NCBI RefSeq assembly: GCF_001421885.1
Contig: NZ_LMLH01000016.1
Location: 1 to 36,035 of the forward strand
DNA from: Pseudomonas sp. Leaf48
GTDB taxonomy: Bacteria; Pseudomonadota; Gammaproteobacteria; Pseudomonadales; Pseudomonadaceae
Direction: 5' to 3'
DNA: 36,035 nt
Shown here: piece by piece, positions 23,550 through 30,999 of the stretch
Layout of the letters: every line of letters begins with the position of its first letter
Numbering within the stretch: position 1 is the stretch's first letter
Translations under genes and position numbers: made by a program
Notes under the pieces: model-generated
The model's input: only the letters and a program-made list of their open reading frames with translations
Databases searched by the model: none
Told to the model about the DNA's origin: nothing

Positions 23550-25100
23550 ATGAATACTGTCCTGGTTCTTGGCCTGTTCTTGCTCGGCGGCATCACCCTG
23601 AGCGTGCAGGCGCTGCCGCTGACTGTCAGCGAAAGTGCCGGTAAGCGACTGTACCGCGAAGGTGTGTCCGCCAGCGGTGCCCCCCTCATGGCCCGGGTCG
23701 GCGCGGCCGACATGGTACTGCCCGCTACCAGCCTGCCGTGCGCCAACTGCCATGGCGCCGACGGCCTCGGCCGACCGGAGGGTGGGGTGCGACCACCGGA
23801 CCTGAGCTGGTCGCGGCTGACCAGCAGTCATGGCCAGCAGCAGATCAATGGCCGCAATTACCCGGCCTACAGCGAAGCCAGCGTGGCGCGGGCGATACAG
23901 GAGGGGCGCGACCCCGGCAACAATCGGCTTGACCCGACGATGCCAAGGTTCGTGCTCTCGATCAACGATCAGCGCAACCTCACCGCCTACCTCAAGCGCC
24001 TGGCCGATGATCGCGATCCGGGTCTGACCCCCGACAGCCTGCACCTGGGGACATTGTTACCAGGGTCGGGACCGTTGAGCGAGGAGGGCGCCACGGTGGC
24101 GGCGGTGCTCAAGGGCTGCGTGGCGCGCATCAATGGCGCAGGCGGGATTCATGGCCGGCATTTGCGCCTGACCATCCTTGACCCCGGTACCGACCGCGCC
24201 AGCGCCGAACAGGCGCTGGAGCGTCTGATTGAGCAGGAACAGGTCTTTGCCATGATCGCTCCGCTGGCGCCGGCACTCGACCCGGACCTTGCGGCACGCC
24301 TGGAAAAGGCCGGTATTCCCCTGATCGGGCCGTTGTCCATGCAGGGCACGGTGCAGGCCAGCCCGCAGATTTTCGAACCGTTGCCGGGGTTGCGCGAACA
24401 GATGATTGCCCTGGCCGACTATGCCGGCTCCAGCCTGCGAGTGTTGCCGGGGCCGACGCTGGTTGCCTACCCGGATGAGCCCGGGCAACGGCTGGCAGCA
24501 CAGGAACTCAGTCAGTACTTGCAGGATCACGCCTGGAAAGACGTGCGCCTGCTTGCCTACGACCCGACCCGGGATGAGTTGCCGCTGGGCTCGCGATCGG
24601 TGTTTTACCTGGGCAGCGGCAGCGGTTTCAGCAGTCTTGCCGATCGTTTGCGCACGGCGGGGCAGGTGCCCTACCTGTTCGCCGCGTCGAACCAGGTGGC
24701 GGGGAATCTGTTGCAGGTGCCCAATGATTTTTCCCGTCGGGTATTTCTCGCCTATCCATTCGTACCCAGCGACTGGACCCACGCCGGGCGCCTGGCCCTG
24801 ACCCAGTTGCGCGAGCATCAGGGGCTCGGTGGCCAGTACGGGGTGCTGCAGGTGGGCGCGTTCAGTTCGATGATGCTGCTTGGCGAAGGCATGAAGCAGG
24901 CCGGGCGCGATGCCAGCCGCGAAAAGCTGGTCAATGCCCTCGAAGGCCTGCATGACTTCGACACCGGTCTGACGCCGCTGATCAGCTTCGGCCCGGGACG
25001 GCGCCTGGGCTTGAGCGGTGCGCATATCGTCACGGTGGATCTGCCCGACCAGCGCTTCTATCTGGTTGCTCCCTACAAACCCATTGTCGCCGCGCCCTGA
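23550..25100 (+). CDS. Cytochrome c fused to a periplasmic solute-binding domain
   Basis: A 516-residue exported two-domain protein. After a signal peptide (about 1-21), residues about 25-150 form a monoheme c-type cytochrome with CANCHG (Cys64, Cys67, His68) and a likely axial Met in DPTMPRF (Met131). Residues about 155-510 resemble the Leu/Ile/Val-binding (Peripla_BP_6) family: GCVARINGAGGIHGRHLRL, then two alpha/beta lobes and a late QVGAFSSMMLLGEGMKQAG. No ABC permease genes are adjacent, so transport is unlikely. Electron transfer linked to ligand sensing or scaffolding is possible. ATG 23550 and GTG 23541 are both possible starts; neither has a strong ribosome site. It sits in the copper-chaperone operon. 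Confidence 0.85.
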   Translation: MNTVLVLGLFLLGGITLSVQALPLTVSESAGKRLYREGVSASGAPLMARVGAADMVLPATSLPCANCHGADGLGRPEGGVRPPDLSWSRLTSSHGQQQINGRNYPAYSEASVARAIQEGRDPGNNRLDPTMPRFVLSINDQRNLTAYLKRLADDRDPGLTPDSLHLGTLLPGSGPLSEEGATVAAVLKGCVARINGAGGIHGRHLRLTILDPGTDRASAEQALERLIEQEQVFAMIAPLAPALDPDLAARLEKAGIPLIGPLSMQGTVQASPQIFEPLPGLREQMIALADYAGSSLRVLPGPTLVAYPDEPGQRLAAQELSQYLQDHAWKDVRLLAYDPTRDELPLGSRSVFYLGSGSGFSSLADRLRTAGQVPYLFAASNQVAGNLLQVPNDFSRRVFLAYPFVPSDWTHAGRLALTQLREHQGLGGQYGVLQVGAFSSMMLLGEGMKQAGRDASREKLVNALEGLHDFDTGLTPLISFGPGRRLGLSGAHIVTVDLPDQRFYLVAPYKPIVAAP

Positions 25101-25113
25101 CTGGAGGCCGATC

Positions 25114-26067
25114 ATGAAACTCAACGCTTTGCTGGTCCTGTCGGCGCTGTGGTTGCCCGTGGCGTGGTGCAGCAATGGTCCGGCCGTGGCGCGGGTCAAT
25201 GGCGAGGAAATTTCCCAGTTGCGCCTGGAGCGTTATTTCGCCGAGTACCTGGAGGATCAAGGCCGGGCGGTGGGCAGCATTCGCAATCCCAAGGCCTACG
25301 AGCAGTTGCGCAGGGCGGCGCTGGACGCTTTGATCGACCGGGAATTGTTGTGGCAGGAGGCGCTCAGGCGCGGTGTGGTGATCAGTGATGAGGCTGTGCA
25401 GGATCAGGTCGAGCAGACACGGCAGGCGATGGGCGGCGCGCAGGTGTTCGTCCGGCGCCTGGACGATGCCGGTTTCGACGAGGCCGGTTACATCGAATAT
25501 ACCCGTCGCGAACTGGCGGCCCGGCAGGTGTTTAACGATCTCACCAAGGCCGGCGAGCCTGACGAACAGGAGGTCCGGGACTTTTATGCCGAACACCGCG
25601 CGCAGATGAGCCGGCCAGAGGAAGTCCAGGCCAGACACATTTTGATTAAAGTTGCCCCCGCAGCAGACGCTTCCACCGTCGAGGCCGCACGGCTACGCTT
25701 GGTTGAACTACGTGCGACGATCGCCGCTGGAGCTGATTTTGCCACGGTGGCCCGCAGCGCCTCCGAAGACGCTTCGGCCAGTGCGGGTGGCGACCTGGGT
25801 TACTTCCCTCGCGGGCGTATGCTGCCGCAGTTCGAGGCCGCGGCTTTTGCCCTGGCGCCGGGGGCGGTCAGTGAACCGGTTCGCACTGCGCTGGGCTGGC
25901 ATCTGATTAATTTACAGAACCACCTGGAGGCGGCGGATGTCCCAGAAGAGCAAGGACTTGACATGGTTCGGGCGTACCTCGCCCGGCAAAAACAGGTGCA
26001 GGCTCGTCTACAGGCACTGGCGCAGTTGCGGTCAAGCAATCGAATCGAGCGGATTGACGATGAATAG
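25114..26067 (+). CDS. SurA/PpiC-like periplasmic peptidyl-prolyl isomerase
   Basis: A 317-residue exported foldase. A signal peptide (about 1-20) is followed by a SurA-N-like helical domain (ARVNGEEISQLRLERYF onward to about 165). A parvulin PpiC domain (about 180-280) contains ARHILIKV, SEDASASAGGDLGYFPRG and FALAPGAVSEPVRTALGWHL. The short helical C-terminal tail is also SurA-like. GGAGG precedes the ATG. It is 13 bases after the cytochrome fusion gene and last of the oxidase operon. A dedicated chaperone for the very large, proline-rich oxidase or for the outer-membrane secretin and CsgG proteins would fit, but this is inference. Confidence 0.9.
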   Translation: MKLNALLVLSALWLPVAWCSNGPAVARVNGEEISQLRLERYFAEYLEDQGRAVGSIRNPKAYEQLRRAALDALIDRELLWQEALRRGVVISDEAVQDQVEQTRQAMGGAQVFVRRLDDAGFDEAGYIEYTRRELAARQVFNDLTKAGEPDEQEVRDFYAEHRAQMSRPEEVQARHILIKVAPAADASTVEAARLRLVELRATIAAGADFATVARSASEDASASAGGDLGYFPRGRMLPQFEAAAFALAPGAVSEPVRTALGWHLINLQNHLEAADVPEEQGLDMVRAYLARQKQVQARLQALAQLRSSNRIERIDDE

Positions 26068-26074
26068 GGGAATT

Positions 26075-26133
26075 CCCCGAAAGTGGGGGAAAAACTTCAA
26101 TGCCAGTCCGATGGTTTTCCCCGAGTCTGGGGG
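26075..26133 (+). promoter_or_regulatory. Two CCCC-N6-GGGG dyads upstream of the secretion operon
   Basis: TTCCCCGAAAGTGGGGGAA (about 26073-26091) and TTTTCCCCGAGTCTGGGGG (26115-26133) share TTCCCC-GA-N3-T-GGGGG. Their centres are 44 bases apart, about four helical turns, so both face the same side of the DNA. They lie roughly 107 and 151 bases before the predicted start of the sigma-54 promoter at 26208. A preceding GGGG at 26067-26070 extends the alternating pattern. Confidence 0.65.
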
Positions 26134-26207
26134 ATGGAACTTGCGTACCAGATGGCATTGTTTTTAAATTCAAGGACATGAAAACCTGATATTACCGGCA
26201 CCCAGCC

Positions 26208-26223
26208 TGGCATGAAGTGTGCG
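26208..26223 (+). promoter_or_regulatory. Sigma-54 promoter of the secretion operon
   Basis: TGGCATG-AAGT-GTGC-G: GG at 26209 and GC at 26221 are 12 apart, and the -24 half is identical to that of the oxidase promoter at 14058. The predicted start is near 26233, giving a leader of about 58 bases with a small hairpin (CAGGT/ACCTG, 26251-26271). Confidence 0.65.
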
Positions 26224-26290
26224 TTAGTCCCGATAGGGCGCGCACTCTGACAGGTTCAAATCCCGGACCTGCGGTTTCAAGGAGTCCACC

Positions 26291-26824
26291 TTGGTGAACA
26301 AAGTACTGGTTGTCGAAGACGAACAGCTGCTTGCACATAACCTCCAGGATTACCTGCAGGCGCAAGGGCTGGAAGTCAGAATTGCTCATAACGGGGTAGA
26401 CGGAATCGGTGAGGCCGATGAATTCCACCCCAATGTGATGGTGTTCGATTACCGCTTGCCCGATATCGAAGGCTTTGAGGTGCTCGATGCCGTCCGCCGG
26501 AACGGGAAGTGTCATTTCGTGCTGATTACCGGGCATCCAACCGCTGAAGTCTGTGAGCGGGCCCGGCAAAAAGGCGTCAGCCACATCCTGTTCAAACCCT
26601 TTCCAATGGCGGAATTGGCCCGGGCAGTCTGTGATCTTCTAGGGGTTAAGCGCGAACCCAAAGCGGGCGTGAGCACTTCTGCAGGCTTTGTCGAACGACG
26701 CCAGAGCAGGACCGAGAGTTTCCCGCTGCAGTTGTACGACGGTAGTTGGGTGCTTGCAGATCGCCGACGCAGTTCATCGGCTTCCATGGCGCCAGACGAC
26801 GAACAATTGCTCACCGGGGAGTAA
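26291..26824 (+). CDS. Receiver-only response regulator
   Basis: A 177-residue single-domain response regulator. The CheY-like receiver covers about 3-120 with acidic pocket Glu9-Asp10, phospho-acceptor Asp53 in VMVFDYRLPDIEG, Thr80 and Lys102 in LFKPFP. There is no DNA-binding domain. The C-terminal 55 residues are polar and Arg/Ser-rich (VERRQSRTES, ADRRRSSSAS). The start is TTG at 26291 or GTG at 26294; AAGGAG at 26279-26284 supports either. It is the first gene of the secretion operon, 84 bases before gspE. It probably acts through protein contact, perhaps on GspE or in a phosphorelay, and cannot itself be the enhancer-binding activator. Confidence 0.85.
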   Translation: MVNKVLVVEDEQLLAHNLQDYLQAQGLEVRIAHNGVDGIGEADEFHPNVMVFDYRLPDIEGFEVLDAVRRNGKCHFVLITGHPTAEVCERARQKGVSHILFKPFPMAELARAVCDLLGVKREPKAGVSTSAGFVERRQSRTESFPLQLYDGSWVLADRRRSSSASMAPDDEQLLTGE

Positions 26825-26908
26825 TGGCGCGACAAGAGGTTTCGGCCCCCGCCGTAATTGCTCGCCGCGCCGACAGGGCTCAAAGCCCCGGGCGTTGGAG
26901 AGCAAGCC

Positions 26909-28615
26909 ATGGACCGTCTATCCCTTGCCGCAGAACCGGCGCCGCTGGAATCTGTACCGTCACGCTTCTGCAGTGAGCAATTGGCCCAGGCAAGGGCCCT
27001 GGCGGCCTCTTCCGGCGAGCGAGTACTGAACGCTCTTGCAGAGTTGTCCGAACTGGCACCCATGCCGTTCATTCAGTGCCTCGGTGCGACCCTGCATTAT
27101 CCGGTACTGGACACCGACAGCCTGTTCCAGTCGACCCCGGTCTTCGATCGGGTCACCCTGGCCCAATGCCTCAAGCGTGAATTCATCCTGCTGCGACACG
27201 ACGATGCGGTCATCGGCGTGTTTGCCGACCCCTTCGACACTGCACGCCTGGCCTGGATCGACGATTGCCTGCATGGGGCGCCGCTGTACCTGGTGCATGC
27301 CGACGACCTCAAGGCCTACCTGGCGCGCCACGAAGAAAGCTTCCACGCGGTGGAATCGCTCAATGCCCAGGCCGAAGGCGGCGCCGAAATCGACACCCTG
27401 CAAAGCCTGTCGCTGACCAGCATCAGTGAAGACGCCAGCGTGGTGGTCAAGCTGGTCAACTCAACCCTGTACGACGCGCTGAAAATGCACGCCAGTGACA
27501 TCCACCTCGGTACCACCGGCAGCGGGCTGGTGATCAAGTACCGGATCGATGGTGTGTTGAACAACATCAGCAAGATCCAGGGCAGCGAGTTTGCCGAACA
27601 GGTGATTTCCCGGGTCAAGGTCATGGCCGAACTGGACATTGGCGAAAAACGCGTACCCCAGGACGGGCGCTTCAAAATCGGTATCAGCGGCCGCCAGATC
27701 GACTTTCGGGTGTCGATCATGCCGAGCATTTTCGGCGAGGACGCGGTACTGCGGGTGCTCGACAAGCAGGACCTGGCGGACAAGGTCTGTGGCGTGCAAT
27801 TGCAGGCCCTGGGTTTTGAAGAGGACACCCTGCGCCAGCTGCGCCGGCTGGCGGCCGAACCCTACGGCATGGTGCTGGTGACCGGCCCCACCGGCAGCGG
27901 CAAGACCACCACCCTGTACGCGATGATTACCGAGATCAACCACGGCGTGGACAAGATCATCACCATTGAGGACCCGGTGGAGTACCAACTGCCGGGCGTG
28001 CTGCAAATTCCCGTCAACGAGAAGAAAGGCCTGACGTTCGCCCGTGGCCTGCGCTCGATCCTGCGCCATGACCCGGACAAGATCATGGTCGGCGAAATCC
28101 GCGACCCGGACACTGCGCAGATCGCCGTGCAGTCGGCGCTCACCGGTCACCTGGTGTTCACCACCATTCACGCCAACAACGTGTTCGACGTGATTGGCCG
28201 CTTCACCCAGATGGAAATCGACCCATACAGTCTCGTCTCCGCGCTCAATGCGGTGCTGGCTCAGCGCCTGATTCGGCTGGTCTGCACCAGTTGCAGCACA
28301 GCCTACAGCCCCAGCGAGGAAGAGTTGCAGGCCTCGGGGCTCGACCCGCTTCAGGTCGCGCACTACCACTTCGTTCACGGCAAGGGTTGCGGCCATTGCC
28401 GTGGCACCGGATATCGCGGACGCAGCGCCATTGCCGAGCTGCTGCACCTGGACGACGAACTGCGGCAAATGATCGTCGAGCGTCAGCCCATTTCGAAAAT
28501 CAAGGCCCATGCCTGCAAACGTGGCTTGCGTCTGTTGCGCGAATCGGCGCTTGAACTGGTGGAACAAGGTCGTACCACTCTCGAGGAGATCAATCGTGTC
28601 ACTTTTATCTCGTGA
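26909..28615 (+). CDS. gspE: Type II secretion / type IV pilus assembly ATPase GspE
   Basis: A 568-residue cytoplasmic hexameric ATPase that powers pseudopilus extension. An N-terminal MshEN/T2SSE-N-like region covers about 30-150. The catalytic core has Walker A GPTGSGKT (326-333), Asp box ITIEDPVEY, Walker B KIMVGEIRD (391-399) and His box TGHLVFTTIHANN. A zinc-binding tetracysteine is present (Cys459, Cys462, Cys494, Cys497 in CTSC and CGHC), as in GspE and PilB. ATG 26909 has GGAG eight bases upstream; longer in-frame forms are possible. Its platform partner GspF is in the distant minus-strand operon at 11481. Confidence 0.93.
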   Translation: MDRLSLAAEPAPLESVPSRFCSEQLAQARALAASSGERVLNALAELSELAPMPFIQCLGATLHYPVLDTDSLFQSTPVFDRVTLAQCLKREFILLRHDDAVIGVFADPFDTARLAWIDDCLHGAPLYLVHADDLKAYLARHEESFHAVESLNAQAEGGAEIDTLQSLSLTSISEDASVVVKLVNSTLYDALKMHASDIHLGTTGSGLVIKYRIDGVLNNISKIQGSEFAEQVISRVKVMAELDIGEKRVPQDGRFKIGISGRQIDFRVSIMPSIFGEDAVLRVLDKQDLADKVCGVQLQALGFEEDTLRQLRRLAAEPYGMVLVTGPTGSGKTTTLYAMITEINHGVDKIITIEDPVEYQLPGVLQIPVNEKKGLTFARGLRSILRHDPDKIMVGEIRDPDTAQIAVQSALTGHLVFTTIHANNVFDVIGRFTQMEIDPYSLVSALNAVLAQRLIRLVCTSCSTAYSPSEEELQASGLDPLQVAHYHFVHGKGCGHCRGTGYRGRSAIAELLHLDDELRQMIVERQPISKIKAHACKRGLRLLRESALELVEQGRTTLEEINRVTFIS

Positions 28616-29399
28616 TCAATACGTCGCCGTGCTCGGCGCCAGTGGCGTCGGCCTGGGTCAGCGCCAGGGCAGCGCCACCCACTGGCTGGGCAGCGTCGGC
28701 TACATCGACGAAGGCTTCCAGGCCTGGACCGTCGCGCTGGACACCCTCGACCGCCTGCTGGCCGAACATGTCACCACCAGGGCGGAGCTGACCGTGGTGA
28801 TTTCCGGACACTTCAGCCGGTTTTGTCTGGTGCCGTGGAGCGACCAGATCAGCACCCCGAGCGAACTGCTCGGTTTTGCCCAGCTGTGTTTCGAGGACCT
28901 CTACGGAGCACCGACGCAACCCTGGAGCCTGGTGTTGTCGGCCGAGCCTGCGGGCTACGACCGGGTGGCCAGTGCGCTGCCGCAAGGCCTGCTCGATCGT
29001 CTGCGCAGCCTGGCCAGCGCTCGAGGCCTGCGCCTGCGTTCGGTGCAGCCGTACCTGATGGCAGCGTTCAATCATTTCGATAAGAGCTTCGACGCCGGCG
29101 ACTTCCTGTTCGTGGTCGCCGAGCCGGTGCGCAGCGTACTGTTGCTGGCCCGGGAAGGGCGCTGGAGTTCGGTGCGCTCGGTGGGCAGCAGCGACAGCGA
29201 TGCTGCATTGACCGCGCTGATCGGCCGCGAAACCCAGTTGCAGGCCTCTACCAGCGAGCGGCCACTGAACGTTTACCTGCATGCCCCGGCACGTGTTGAC
29301 TCACACCCCGAAGTGCCCGGTGTGCACCTGCGCAGCCTTGACGAAGACCGGACATCCGTACGCGATAGCCTGTACGTCATGTCTCGGGCGGTGGCCTGA
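28596..29399 (+). CDS. PilM / GspL cytoplasmic-domain-like protein
   Basis: A 267-residue soluble protein with weak overall recognisability. Its place between the ATPase and two small bitopic proteins is exactly that of PilM (or the cytoplasmic half of GspL). Segments such as YVAVLGASGVG, LTVVISGHFSRFCLVPW, LRLRSVQPYLMAAFNHF and FLFVVAEPVRSVLLLAREG fit the actin-like PilM fold. The start is GTG 28596 with GAGGAG seven bases upstream, overlapping the end of gspE by 20 bases. An ATG start would need a long, implausible extension. Likely job: link the ATPase to the inner-membrane PilN/PilO-like pair. Confidence 0.78.
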   Translation: MSLLSRDQYVAVLGASGVGLGQRQGSATHWLGSVGYIDEGFQAWTVALDTLDRLLAEHVTTRAELTVVISGHFSRFCLVPWSDQISTPSELLGFAQLCFEDLYGAPTQPWSLVLSAEPAGYDRVASALPQGLLDRLRSLASARGLRLRSVQPYLMAAFNHFDKSFDAGDFLFVVAEPVRSVLLLAREGRWSSVRSVGSSDSDAALTALIGRETQLQASTSERPLNVYLHAPARVDSHPEVPGVHLRSLDEDRTSVRDSLYVMSRAVA

Positions 29400-29400
29400 A

Positions 29401-29946
29401 ATGCGCGCCCTGGTGCTCGACTTTCAGCCCCGTCGCCGCGCCGGTCCCCTGGGCTGGAGCCTGCTGGCCGGTGGCGTGGTGCTGACGCTGACCTGCCTGC
29501 TGGTGCAGCAGCACTTGAGCGGCGAGGCCGAACAACAGCAGGGCCACCTGCAAACCGCCCAGCGTGTGCTCACCGGTGACACCGGCGGCAAGGTCAGCCT
29601 GACCCCGGCGCAAACCCGCGAGCAGGCGCACAACCTCGCGGAAATGCGCAAGGTCTCCCTGCAACTGCGCCGGCCCTGGGAGCGTTTGTTCGCCTCGCTG
29701 GAAGCCATGCCACGGGAAAACGTGGCCCTGCTGACCCTGACCCCGGACGCTCGCAAGGGCCAGGTGCGGATCAGCGCCGAGGCGCGCGACCTGGACGCCA
29801 TGCTCGACTTCCACCGGCGTCTGGAGGCCAGCGAAGAGCTGTCCGATGTCTCGCTGCTCAGTCACGAAATCGTTGCCAACGTGCCGGAACACCCGGTGCA
29901 GTTCAACCTGTCAGCTACCTGGGAGATCGGCGATGCAAATCCCTAA
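29401..29946 (+). CDS. PilN / GspL C-terminal-like bitopic protein
   Basis: A 181-residue protein with a short cytoplasmic N-terminus (MRALVLDFQPRRR), one transmembrane helix (about 18-38), a coiled-coil-like region (about 40-85) and a ferredoxin-like periplasmic domain (about 90-180, with LEAMPRENVALLTLTPDARKG). This is the PilN layout. The N-terminal LDFQPRR may be the PilM-binding peptide, comparable to the conserved one of PilN. It starts one base after the PilM-like stop, and its end overlaps the next gene by 14 bases. Confidence 0.82.
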   Translation: MRALVLDFQPRRRAGPLGWSLLAGGVVLTLTCLLVQQHLSGEAEQQQGHLQTAQRVLTGDTGGKVSLTPAQTREQAHNLAEMRKVSLQLRRPWERLFASLEAMPRENVALLTLTPDARKGQVRISAEARDLDAMLDFHRRLEASEELSDVSLLSHEIVANVPEHPVQFNLSATWEIGDANP

Positions 29947-30481
29947 ATTGATCGTCCACGAATACCTGCAGGGCCTGGGTGTACCAGGCCTCACCGGGTT
30001 GGCAATGCTGGTGTTGGCGCTGACCTACGGCCTGGCCGGATTGTTGCCGGACTGGCAGTCGCTGCAGCACCTGAGCCAGCAGACCCGCGAAGCCAGCGAG
30101 TACCTGGCCCGGGTCGAGGACGGCACAGTCACCGCCCCGGTGGTGCCGCAGCGTCAGCTCGACGACTTCCGCAGCAAGCTGCCGTCACAGCCCCAGGCCA
30201 CCGTCGCCATCGACAAGATCTACGCCCTGGCTGCCCAGGAGCGCATCACCCTGGCCCGGGGTGAATACTCCCTGGGCATCGACCCCAAGACCCACCTGGC
30301 GCGGTACCAGATTCTGTTGCCGGTGCGCGGCAGCTATCCGCAACTACGGCGCTTTTTGCACGCCTTGCTCGGCCAGTTGCCGGCGGTGGTGCTTGAGGAC
30401 GTGGAGTTGCAGCGCAAGAAAATCGCCGATACCGACCTGACCGGGCGGATCCGCATGACCCTTTACCTGTCGAGGTCATGA
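29933..30481 (+). CDS. PilO / GspM-like bitopic protein
   Basis: A 182-residue protein with one transmembrane helix near the N-terminus (about 20-40, LTGLAMLVLALTYGLAGLLP), a coiled coil (about 45-70) and a periplasmic ferredoxin-like domain (about 85-180). This matches PilO and GspM. It overlaps the PilN-like gene by 14 bases and the following gene by 4 (ATGA at 30478-30481). It would dimerise with the PilN-like protein to form the inner-membrane alignment complex. Confidence 0.82.
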   Translation: MQIPKLIVHEYLQGLGVPGLTGLAMLVLALTYGLAGLLPDWQSLQHLSQQTREASEYLARVEDGTVTAPVVPQRQLDDFRSKLPSQPQATVAIDKIYALAAQERITLARGEYSLGIDPKTHLARYQILLPVRGSYPQLRRFLHALLGQLPAVVLEDVELQRKKIADTDLTGRIRMTLYLSRS

Positions 30482-30999
30482 TGAATACCAAACGTGTTGT
30501 GAGTTGGCTGGCGTTCTTCGGCGTGGCGGCGGCGCTGGCCTGGATTCCCGAATTGCTCAAACGTGATGATGACAGCGACCTGGCGGTCGCCAGCGTGACC
30601 ACCCCGGCCAAAGGCACAAAAACTGCCCCACAGACTGCCGCGCCAGCCGGCGCCTTGCCGGTGGCGATCAAGGACCTGAGCCCGGCGGGCGATCTGTTCG
30701 TTACCCGCAGCTGGAAAGCCGCGCCGGCACTCGCCACCGTCATCGAACAACCGGTAGACGTGACTCCAGAGGTGCAAGTCCCCACTGCACCGCCAGTGCC
30801 CTTCGAGTTTGTCGGCAGGCTGGCTGACCGCTCCGATCTGCAGGTGTTTTTGCAGAGCGGCGAAAAGATCTACGTCGTGCGCAAAGGGGATGTGATCGAC
30901 GAAACCTGGCGGATCGAGCGGATTTCCGATGCGGAACTGAGCCTGGTCTACCTGCCGCTGCGTTTATCGCAGACCTTGTCTGTGGGGAGCACGCAATGA
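30478..30999 (+). CDS. GspC/PilP-like inner-membrane linker protein
   Basis: A 173-residue protein. A single N-terminal transmembrane segment (about 8-24) is followed by a long Ala/Pro/Thr-rich linker and a small C-terminal beta domain (about 105-170: PVPFEFVGRLADRSDLQVFLQSGEKIYVVRKGDVIDETWRI, split here only for reading). That beta domain resembles the homology region of GspC and PilP, which contacts the secretin. The first of two tandem ATG codons at 30478 overlaps the previous stop, and its own stop overlaps the secretin start (ATGA, 30996-30999). It is the expected bridge between inner-membrane platform and secretin. Confidence 0.8.
   Translation: MMNTKRVVSWLAFFGVAAALAWIPELLKRDDDSDLAVASVTTPAKGTKTAPQTAAPAGALPVAIKDLSPAGDLFVTRSWKAAPALATVIEQPVDVTPEVQVPTAPPVPFEFVGRLADRSDLQVFLQSGEKIYVVRKGDVIDETWRIERISDAELSLVYLPLRLSQTLSVGSTQ

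Noticed and set aside
26240..26275. tRNA-like GGTTCAAATCCC resembling a T-arm
   Set aside because: No acceptor, D or anticodon arm can be folded around it, and the stem that forms (CAGGT/ACCTG) is not in T-arm register.
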